From Acestrorhynchus altus (lineage: Eukaryota > Chordata > Actinopteri > Characiformes > Acestrorhynchidae): a stretch of DNA of 64,000 nucleotides. The notes under the pieces were generated by a model. That model did not search any database. It was not told the origin of the DNA and saw only the letters and a list, made by a program, of their open reading frames with translations. Positions 1 to 9,150 of this stretch are shown here, in pieces; within the stretch, counting starts at the first letter, position 1; every line of letters starts with the position of its first letter. The translations under genes were made by a program, and so were the position numbers. The stretch is taken from positions 8,902,689 to 8,966,688 of the forward strand of contig CM067509.1 in the NCBI GenBank assembly GCA_034509495.1, given 5' to 3'.

Positions 1-53
1 ATGCAACCACAGCAATTTAGTCCTACTATAGTGGTTAATTTATATTGCCATTA

Positions 54-103
<50 letters not shown>

Positions 104-804
104 AGGTTCACACTGTGCCAATATGTAAATGTTTTTCGCATGAATGTGAAGAAATACACATACTTACAATATTTTTCTATCTATAATACTGCATGTAATA
201 TGCCATTTCTATTTCCTTGTAAATCCTTGTAAATCACCAATTATCTCTCATTCTAATAAATGGCAGGTCAATGTTAAATTTTACCCTCTCACTGTTAATT
301 CAACTCTGGCAAAATTGCTGTGTGTACACCTATTAAAGAAACTTGCTTTTTTTATAGCTTTTTATAGCTGTTTTTACATGCATGTTTCAATGACAGACAA
401 CAAATGCATTATTCTAACTCCTGCATGTGATCTCGAGTTCTGTTCAGATGAAATGGATCTACTGTGAGTGTGATGGAACGTTGTCATGGTGCAGCCGTAA
501 TCACAGAGTCACACTAAACCACCTTCATTGCTGATCCAGCAACTCAATCATGACTGCCCTCAGCACACACAGGACAGGTTACTACAGTACACCTCAGTGC
601 AGTTTGTGTTCATCTAGCATTATCTCTTTGCCTGGGAGAAGAATCTTCCAGTAAAGCAGAACATTAGAGCAATGAGGCTCCACATATTTTTTGGCCGTTC
701 ACATTATGCTGAACAAAATGACAAGCCATCCATTTTATCGTTTATTTTTACATCTTCCTTCATTTTCTGTTGAGGTACACATTCCTGGATTCTGATTTGC
801 TTAC
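1..804. other. tbx15 intron 3, partial
   Basis: AT-rich sequence between the left edge and tbx15 exon 3. It starts with an (AT)n run at 59-100. I looked on the minus strand for the next T-box exon and did not see it. Nothing else recognisable. Confidence 0.6.
59..100. repeat. (AT)n microsatellite
   Basis: About 21 copies of AT in tbx15 intron 3. Confidence 0.95.
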
Positions 805-906
805 CTGTATCTCTTGTTGTCCACAGGTACGATATCCATGGCTATGTAATATTGCTGATGAGGGTCCAGGCCCACTATTTTAACCCTCATGGCAGGAAAC
901 ATCCTC
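805..906 (-). CDS. tbx15: tbx15 coding exon 3 (T-box, continued)
   Basis: Third coding exon, 102 bases, between the acceptor CTGTTACAG and the donor GTAAGC. Joined to exon 2 (AG+G = Arg) it reads RMFPAMRVKIVGLDPHQQYY then IAMDIVPVDNKRY, ending in a split Arg codon (phase 2). The RMFP.MRVK, GLDP and Y-Y-I-A-M-D-I motifs are the conserved second block of the T-box and include residues of the DNA-contact/dimer face in this fold. The next exon (the WMVAGN region in other family members) is not found in bases 1-804, so the gene continues past the left edge. No stop codon or frameshift is seen in the three exons, so the gene looks intact as far as visible. Confidence 0.95.
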
Positions 907-2060
907 CTGTAACAGACCACAAATACATACATCTTTTGAGAGAAAGTAATCAAAGAACTCTTCAAGATTCTTTAGAGAAATGCAGATGTGTTAGAGACAC
1001 AGATAAATACATTCACACCATGAACATACGTTCAAAATTGTTGGCATCCATATTAGCACACTCTAATAACATCAACAAGCAAGAGTTTTAATTTAGCAAG
1101 CATGGATATGTTGTGACACTCTTGTGCTTATAATGCTGTCTGCTTGGTGTTATGTTGTTGCTAATATTGTGCTTATGTTTGAAATGTAATTCCTCAAAAA
1201 GTTGTAACTATCAGTCAACATTATCTGTTAGTAGGTGAAAAATTGAGGAACTATTACCCTATGTGATTTTGTGATGTTTAAGGAATCCCGTGGAATTTTG
1301 AAGAATTGCTAATAGGTAGTCCTAATGCCATATGGAACTTTATCACTTAATACTGAGGTTGTGGCAGCTGTGACGTGTAGCACCGTTGTAAGAAGGTAGA
1401 GAGTACTGAGATGAGGCTGTGTGTTTGCTGAGATGTCTATAAGTGCAAAAAAACAGGGAAACAGAGGGTGTGTAACAGGTTTTTGAGCTGGCAGTCTCTC
1501 CCCATTTCCACTCTCAGAAACGCACTCCGCATTTTACACTTCAAAGCGCTCTTTCTTTTCATTTAAACGCAGTAAATCTGTCTGTTTATAATGAAAAAAA
1601 CTGCTGCTTCGGGTGTTTGGACACGAGGAGCTGAAGAAGAGTGAAGGGAAGAATGAAGGGATGAATGGAGACACTTTATGATTCTGCTCATTATAACAAC
1701 AGTCTGACTCACTCACCCAGAAGCTGTAATTACATTGTTGTTTAGTACAATGAGAACAAACTCAACTTTTTATCCAGCTCTGTGTTTCTACAGTCTGAGA
1801 TTTAACTGTACCAACCGCACTGCTGTTGTGTGAACGACACCCTCTATAAACTGTGGCCCAACTTATCTGCGGTGTGATTATAAGCATGTTCAATCCATTT
1901 TTGGGGCGCTTACCTGAAACTACCTAGCCTGATTATATCACCTATCGTTGATATTATTTTAAGGATATTGACGCATTATTATTTTAACATGGTAACATTT
2001 GTGTATATATTATTTTAAAAACAACTTATTAGGCTGCATAATAAAAAAGATTTCAAACTT

Positions 2061-2061
2061 A

Positions 2062-2121
<60 letters not shown>
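2061..2121. repeat. (ATT)n microsatellite
   Basis: About 20 uninterrupted copies of the ATT trinucleotide in tbx15 intron 2. Confidence 0.95.
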
Positions 2122-2123
<2 letters not shown>

Positions 2124-2967
2124 AGGAAAAATACAAAACGTGTTCTGGTCGGAGTAAAGGCGTGATTTTTTGTATTGTCACGTCACACCAAAACGGATAA
2201 ATACAATAAACATGTTTACTCACTTTACAGTACATTCTTTTTTATTAAATATTTTAAAATCTATTTTTATTAAATATATTTATTTGTTTATTTTATATTG
2301 CTTACTTTTAATCTGTATTCCTTCCTGACCAAATGGTTGTATATATAGAGCTCGTTTCTGAAGTGCTCATGAACACAAATATGTTGCCTTCATCGTGGAT
2401 CAACGGAAGGTGTAATAATAAATGTCATTAAAGGTAATAAAGTATTCTAATACACTGTAGGAACAGGTTTACTCACATCTATAAAGGTGATGTCTTGAAT
2501 TTACATGATTCAAAATGAGTTTATAACGTTCACACAAAATTACAATAACACTCAAATAATTGTTTAAAGTGTAAATACACTGGACGTCACAACCGTGAAG
2601 GGCTTTAATTGTATAGAAGCAATTTAATACAATTAATTTACGCATCATCGCTATCGAACAAGAACCTGTTGAATATGTGATGCATTAAAAAGCTCTCTGG
2701 CCGAAACTAATGTACTGTCCCGTTCCTAAAGCTCGCTGTTTTCTCTCGGGTCGTGGTGAGGCAGGCTGGCTGAGGTTATATGCTCGGGTTGAGTTGTAAT
2801 TGTCGCCCAAAAGAGGCAGAGAAGTGAAATGAATTAGGAGCAGATCAGAGTGACCGGCCGCTCTCGCCGAGACGTCCTGCAGGGCTCCCGCGAGGTGTCC
2901 GGAGCCCTCGAGCCTGCACGTGAAACACATTAGCACCCCAAAACGCCCTGTTATTTCCTGCACCACA

Positions 2968-2970
<3 letters not shown>

Positions 2971-3009
<39 letters not shown>
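2971..3009. repeat. (GT)n microsatellite
   Basis: About 19 copies of GT in tbx15 intron 2, close to the exon 2 donor. Confidence 0.95.
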
Positions 3010-3010
<1 letters not shown>

Positions 3011-3202
3011 GCATAATGAATGTGTTGTAATTTGTGCCACCCTTTGTGCGGTGGTGAAATATGCCTTTAATAACGTCCAGCGTGGTGTCAGAACAATTTC
3101 CAGCAGCAATCATTACACTTCAAACTTTTTTCTTTTTTTTTTCAGAAACAGCCGGCTGATCTCGCGGTCAGCGGGTGTGGAGCTGACGGGACACCGTCTC
3201 AC

Positions 3203-3392
3203 CTCCCCGCTTTGGTGATGATCATCTCGGTGCCGATGTCGTGGAAGCGCTTCCACAGGTCCGCGCACTGTAGCTCTACCTGGATCTCCTCCATGGAAGC
3301 TGAGGCCGGGGGCTCGCAGCACGAACCAGAGACACCCCCCTCCACCACGGGCTCCACACAGTCACCCTCCGAGCCCGGACTGCCAGCCGAGT
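3203..3392 (-). CDS. tbx15: tbx15 coding exon 2 (start of T-box)
   Basis: Second coding exon, 190 bases, entered in phase 1 after a good polypyrimidine tract and acceptor (TTTTCCTGTCTCTTAG) and left in phase 2 at a GTGAGA donor. It encodes a low-complexity acidic/Ser-Gly-Pro linker (residues 69-101), then MEEIQVELQCADLWKRFHDI and GTEMIITKAG, the beginning of the T-box DNA-binding domain (IQVEL...LWKRFH...EMIITK are family hallmarks). Met102 (MEEIQVEL) is a possible internal initiation site that would give a form lacking the eh1-like motif. A (GT)n array begins in intron 2, about 190 bp beyond the donor. Identification rests on near-exact agreement with the T-box start of vertebrate Tbx15/Tbx18. 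Confidence 0.96.
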
Positions 3393-3961
3393 CTAAGAGA
3401 CAGGAAAAGGCACAGAGAGGGTGGTTAGCTGACCCATCAAGGCCATTTCTGAACTGCGGTGGAAAAACTGCCTGTTTTATGCGCTTTTCCAGCAGAATAT
3501 CAAACCTGTTCATTGCACCTTTTCTTTATTTTTAAAAATAAAACAATTAAAAAGATGAAATAAGCACTAGACGACCTCTCATCTATTAGAGGTAAATTTA
3601 TCAGCATTCCTCTGTTGATACAACTACACTGCAATTTCAATAGCTTTGTTATTTAATCACACAGATTGTAATTCCTAACGATTCAAATTATCTGAAAAAA
3701 TATCGTTCCTTACAAACACTTATTTTTCCCTGATTATTTTTCCTGTCCACAAAGTAAAGCGCGTTAGAAGCTGAATTAATAATAATTTCATTTGAAAGGT
3801 ATAACCTGTATTTAAACAGGTCTTTTAGTTTCAAACCTATTTCTGAGAGAATAACCGTTCAATTCCGTTTCAATTAACAGTCTCTATTAAGTTTAAGCTG
3901 CTGGTTTTCCATCATACAGTAATAAACAGGACCACTCTATATTTAGGACCCTCTTTGTGAC

Positions 3962-3963
<2 letters not shown>

Positions 3964-4019
<56 letters not shown>
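3964..4019. repeat. (GT)n microsatellite
   Basis: About 28 copies of GT in tbx15 intron 1. Confidence 0.95.
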
Positions 4020-4021
<2 letters not shown>

Positions 4022-4319
4022 AAAACACAATACAATTCACGCAGATAACGAAGAACGAACAACTCAACTATATTTTAAAAACACATAATTCCAGTTCAGG
4101 ACTTCGAAGCTCTTAATTCAATCTTTACAAAGATATGACCAACATCAGCTTCATACGTGAAGAACAGACGACTTGTGCTGCTGGCTGTAGGTGCGCGTTA
4201 TTTACGCAGTTTAGTCCTCGTCCTGCACAGAGGCTGCTCACATGGGGCAGATTGTTTTGGCAGTACACACAATGCAAATGAGGCTGCACAGAGACTGGCT
4301 AGCAGCCCAGGCCAAAGCA

Positions 4320-4321
<2 letters not shown>

Positions 4322-4415
<94 letters not shown>

Positions 4416-4452
4416 CCCTCCGAGGACACGTGTGTAAGGGGTACCAAGACTA

Positions 4453-4509
<57 letters not shown>

Positions 4510-4518
4510 TCTCTCTCC
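4322..4518. repeat. Compound (GT)n and (CT)n microsatellite
   Basis: A (GT)n array of about 45 copies at 4322-4412 is followed, after 43 bp of unique sequence, by a (CT)n array at 4456-4518 with one interruption. Alternating purine-pyrimidine next to a pure polypyrimidine tract. Confidence 0.95.
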
Positions 4519-5653
4519 TGTCCGTTGACAAATAGACAACTAGGCAATCTGCGTCACCTCCATTCAATACCACCAACCCATCGTGTTGCCTGAGCGCTGC
4601 TACCATCCTGCATTTGCTGCAAAAACAGTCTCTGTTTCTCAGTCATCTAAGTCTACATCAGCACAGACAGGTCCACTTCACAGGTCTAAGACAACCTCAT
4701 GCTTCCTTTGTCTCTCTTTATTTTTTAAGAATAAAATAAAAGAATATTCTGGTAGGCATGAATAAACATAAAATATACGTTATGTTTCTGGTAAAAAATG
4801 AAAATAAATATAAACAACTGGCATGTGTGTTATCCGACCGATAAAGGAGAAAAGCCTTCAGTTGATTCTTTGTCTTAAACAACAGCCTGTATTAGAGAAG
4901 GTGGACAGCCGCGATTACAGCAGGTGAGATTGGTGTTTTTATTTTCTCACCAATCTTAAACAATAACTGCAAAATACTACTAAAATACTATCCGTACTTC
5001 AGTGTTCATAATGCAAACACACAAATGTGTTTACGTGTTAATAATTCCTTAATACTGGATGCAGTCTGTATATCAGCATTCAAAATGAACTCATTAACAA
5101 AGCGTTCAATGCTGCGCTTTCCAATGAAAGTCGGTGTAAAAAGACATTTTACACAAATTTAAGTGCAGATGGTTTTGATTGCCAGAGTTTACACCTGCAC
5201 AATATGATTTAATATTCTCTTCAAATAGATTATTCCCGACGCATAGATTAGTAACTAATCTGCTTAGCTGTGAGAATTGTGATTATTATCTGATCCGATT
5301 GTATCCGTTAATCCGATTTATTCGGCGTTTTTTTAAGTAAAAGTGATCAGTCAGCTTTCTATAAAATCAGGACGCAAAGAGCAGATGATCATGATGAACT
5401 TGTTGATTAATATTCAGCTGAGGTTCCGTTTCCGGTCAGACCCGGCTGTTTGTTTCGGGGACGAGGAGATCAAGAATACATGAATAATCTAAAGCAGCGG
5501 GAAAACATGCACCTGTTTCCGCTGGATTTCCTTCAGTCCCGAGAAGAAGAGAGGCAGTAAAAATAAAGATTAAAAATCTTATTTATTTCCACACATCTGT
5601 GCTCTTAGAAAAGAGACCCCTCTTTGAGGGTATACGAATAACAATAAAAAAAC

Positions 5654-5654
<1 letters not shown>

Positions 5655-5729
<75 letters not shown>
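5655..5729. repeat. (CA)n-(AT)n microsatellite
   Basis: About 29 CA copies running directly into about 8 AT copies, in tbx15 intron 1. Confidence 0.95.
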
Positions 5730-6320
5730 AACACCCATATATATGCAGATAAAGCAGTATTATATTTTGTATATATCAAATTTGTGTGTGCAAGATTAAT
5801 GCCATTAATACTAATTATATTCATACAATTTTATCATCCTGAACACGCACATTTTAAGGCGCGTTTCCATTAATTATCTGATCAATTCCTTTAGAGAACT
5901 TCAGCTGCCTTGTTAAATTTTCCTAAATGCAGAGTAGAGACACACACACACACACACCACATAGAAACGTGTGTGTGAAGGCAGAAATACCCTAAAATAT
6001 AAGTTACATAAGGACAATGTGGTCAGTAACGTGATCATTAAGACAGCACACTCTCGCCTATATTGTATTAATCATAAAATTATTATAATTATTTCATATT
6101 TAAATATGTCGATAAACAACAGGTCCAAATAATAACATGGAAAATCAAATCCAAATTTCTCCACATGCGAAATCTATATCTTTAATATTAGTCGTTTAAG
6201 ACAGCAGTCCAATAGACAGCTCAGTGTTCGTGTTAGATGAATACAATGTTTAAGAAATTGGAAATCCCCTGAGAAACAGATAACATCTATTCTTCATTTT
6301 CTCTTTATCTGCTCATACAA

Positions 6321-6387
6321 CCCCCCCCCCCCCCCTTTTTGTACAAACCAGTAAGGAACTGCAGGTGAGCCGCGATGGGCTCACTGC

Positions 6388-6447
<60 letters not shown>
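6321..6447. repeat. Poly-C tract and (GT)n array
   Basis: A run of 15 C at 6321-6335 and, about 55 bp further on, a (TG)n array at 6391-6447. A short (CA)n run of about 7 copies follows at 6461-6473. Confidence 0.9.
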
Positions 6448-6449
<2 letters not shown>

Positions 6450-7300
6450 GGTAAGGTAAGCACACACACACACGCTCCATTAAACTTCTGAATTAGTTAC
6501 AGTGCAGTTCAATCTCACTTCGTGCCGATTTTTATTCGATTAAAAAGTAGATCAGTGCAGAGAAACGCGAAGAGCTGAAGTGAGGACAGAGATGAAGAGA
6601 AGACTGTGTGAAATATCACCGGCCTGCAGACTGTTAGACATTTAGATTATTGACAAACATTAAACCCTTTGACCCATAACTTTAAACAGAGACATAGAAA
6701 AATGAATTTAGCCATTTCTAGAACATCTAACATAAAACAGACTGAATGAGAACAGATTTCCTATTAAAATCTTTAGCCATCGTTGCCGAAAATAATCCTT
6801 GTGAAGAGTGAGTCCCTGAGACACGCTTCCAAAAGAGGTAAATTCTTTAGACGAAAATCAGGTCATTATCAGGTACAACAGGTTGTACTAATTCACATTA
6901 AACAGCGCGTAAATTCACTTATTAGGGAATTGTTTGTGGATTTTTATAGTCAGTGCTAAAGTTAACTATATATATATATATATTCTACCTGTGACGAGCA
7001 GATGTGTGTAAAGAGTTTCTGCTTTATTAAAGTGTAACATTAGCAGCAATCTACTCACCTCTCGCGAGCGCCAATCATCCCTCTCACAAATATCAAGACT
7101 TTTGACCTTTTATTCAGTTGTTTTCGAGCTGGCTGCTCGTGCTGTGTTTAGAAATGAGTACAAAGTAGCTCAGCGGTGGAGAAATGACTGGGGTTGAATC
7201 TTCGGAGTGAAATCACGATCCTACAGCAGGCGGATTGGACATGGAGAGACTAATGAAGTGCTGACTGGAGCAGCAGCAGTTCAACTCTACAACTGAACGT

Positions 7301-7303
<3 letters not shown>

Positions 7304-7347
<44 letters not shown>
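7304..7347. repeat. (CA)n microsatellite
   Basis: About 22 copies of CA in tbx15 intron 1. Confidence 0.95.
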
Positions 7348-7350
<3 letters not shown>

Positions 7351-8159
7351 GTCCATGCCCGCCTGCCTTCTTATACACGCACACACGAGGCCTAAACTCA
7401 GAAGCTACATTAAAGCGTTGACCAGGCTGGATTGGCAAACTGTAGAAGAGCAAAAAGTGACCAAAGTGAAGCAGCAGTGACCAGATGATCGTTTGTGTTA
7501 ACAACACTGCACCACTGCGTACTGAGGTGGGGGACTGTCCTGTAGACTAACTGTAGTTTTGTATTTGTTTAGCATTATGAGTTAAGAGGAGATCCGTGGA
7601 AAATTGTGCCATGAGTTAAGTTTGTGAGAAGTGCTGCGTCGGAGGCCTCAAATAACAACACAACGCACCCGCAGAGGAGCACAGTCTCAGTTCCAATCTG
7701 GTTTAAGAAAATGAACTGGAATTATTTCTTTTTCAGAAACGACACAAAGTCAAAGTCAAACTGTTATACTGTTGAATGTGTGCGTTATAGTTACAATGAC
7801 ACAACACGTCTCCCACCATCAGTAACATTTCACTACAGCCTCCACACTGCCATAGATACAGGCTCTTCATACGAAAGTGAACTATAGCTGATGAAATAAA
7901 TGTACTCATGAAAAATAACTTCAGCTGTTTCCACAAATGTCACTGCTCATGTAAAGACACGCGGGCGTGTGTTCTCATATTTTCTCACGTAAATGCAACT
8001 TATTGCGATGTCTGACCCTCCAATCCCAAGTTCAGAACTGCAGAAGTTCAGGCCCCGAAGCAGGCCTGCGCTGCGTCCGATCTCTGTGCACTGATAACTG
8101 CGGCACAATCACACAATCAGCTCGAGCAGCATGCAGACAGACTGCCCTGGCAGACTAAC

Positions 8160-8364
8160 CCGGATCCATATCCAGACAGTGCGCGGGGTCCTCGGCGTCG
8201 CCCAGCTGTCCGTTGGTGGTGAGGCTCTCCATGGAGAGCTGCTGCAGCTCCTTCTCCTCCCAACCCCGCAGCTTGCGCTTCTTGTTGGAGCCGATCAGGG
8301 CCTCCACGGAGAACGCGTGCGCTCTGGAGCTCAGCGCGGCGGCCGAGCGCCTGCGGTCACTCAT
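8160..8364 (-). CDS. tbx15: tbx15 coding exon 1 (start codon)
   Basis: First coding exon of a T-box transcription factor of the Tbx15/18/22 subgroup. ATG is at 8364-8362 and the exon gives 68 codons plus one base before a GTTAGT donor (intron phase 1). The protein opens MSDRRRSAAALSSRAHAF, followed by FSVEALIG (residues 18-25), an eh1-like motif that in this subgroup is known to recruit Groucho/TLE co-repressors, then SNKKRKLR, a basic stretch that fits a nuclear localisation signal. KKRKLR together with the wars2 neighbour favours tbx15 over tbx18. The last base (G) joins AC of exon 2 to make an Asp codon, so the splice is in frame. Tbx15 is a nuclear DNA-binding regulator of skeletal, muscle, adipose and skin-pattern development (family knowledge). 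The start is supported by similarity to known Tbx15 N-termini. Confidence 0.95.
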
Positions 8365-8412
8365 CTCTCCCTCCACACACACGCAGACACTCGCTCACGC
8401 CCTCTCTCTCTG

Positions 8413-8494
<82 letters not shown>

Positions 8495-9150
8495 TGCCTG
8501 CAAAGTCTCAGCGTGAGCCCGACTCTCCAAAAAGAACGTGAGTAATCCAAAACGAGAGTCTACTTCGTACTTTGGAAGCCCCTGGAAACGTCAAAGGCCA
8601 TTCCTGAAGAGCAACAGCCGCTTCCACCTCTCTCCCTCTCTCTCGCTCTCTCTCTTTCTCTTTCTCTCTTCCTCTTTCTCCTCTCTCTTTACTCTCGACC
8701 TTCTAGCTCGAAGTTCTGCCGCTTCGCTCGTTCTCCGCTTCTCTTTCTCTCTCCGTCTCTCCTTCCTCCATCTGAATGAGACTCGCTTCTGCTCAACTTT
8801 TTTTCTTCCTCCAAGCGCGGAGCCTCCAACTCTCTGTCAGCCTCTCCGCAGCCAATCACAGGCGCCGACGAGGACAGAGTCAAAACATGGTGTCCAATTG
8901 GAAAAGACGACGAGACGCAACTTTCCTCTGCTGTTTCGGGACACGGCCGGAGTCCTGATCCAGCTCATTTCATCCACAAACAGGAGTTTTGGGAAAGTAG
9001 GAGCTGCGGTGAAGCTGGTCCTGTGGGTGAATAAGTCGCAGGTTTTAGAGCTGATGTTTGTGCTTTTGTCTGGTTCCACAACAGCTCTTCAGGTACCGGC
9101 GGGGTTTTCATCGTTTCTAAATTACAACTCACTGATCGTCTTCAGCAGAT
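8365..9150 (-). promoter_or_regulatory. tbx15 5' UTR / promoter region
   Basis: Sequence immediately upstream of the tbx15 start. It contains the (CA)n run, a long pyrimidine-rich tract on the plus strand (about 8628-8770; GA-rich on the sense strand), and a GC-richer, CpG-bearing stretch at about 8780-9110. A CCAAT motif lies at about 8853 (plus strand). No convincing TATA box was seen on the minus strand. A 210-codon open frame on the plus strand here (8538-9170) is low-complexity Ser/Leu sequence created by the CT tract; I do not regard it as a gene. The transcription start is unknown. Confidence 0.55.
8413..8487. repeat. (CA)n microsatellite just upstream of the tbx15 ATG
   Basis: About 37 copies of CA, lying 49-123 bp 5' of the tbx15 start codon, so as (TG)n on the sense strand. 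It lies either in the 5' UTR or in the core promoter, depending on where transcription starts. Confidence 0.93.

Larger units (their letters stand above)
907..3202. other. tbx15 intron 2
   Basis: 2296-bp intron between exons 2 and 3 with clear GT...AG ends on the minus strand. Mostly AT-rich. It contains an (ATT)n array at 2061-2121, a (GT)n array at 2971-3009, and a more GC-rich, CpG-containing stretch at about 2750-2950 close to exon 2. No exon recognised. Confidence 0.8.
3393..8159. other. tbx15 intron 1
   Basis: 4767-bp intron. Phase 1 on both sides (exon 1 ...CCG G / AC TCG... exon 2). It is crowded with dinucleotide arrays (listed separately) and has short CpG-bearing tracts, for example around 5400-5460, 7060-7080 and 8050-8150. 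No alternative exon could be supported. Confidence 0.8.

Noticed and set aside
1..804. Search for tbx15 exon 4
   Set aside because: No minus-strand segment encoding the expected next T-box block was found; the exon must be left of the window.
4238..4606. Open frames encoding (TH)n, (CV)n, (RE)n or (SL)n here and at other arrays
   Set aside because: Dinucleotide repeats have no stops in several frames; these are artefacts of microsatellites.
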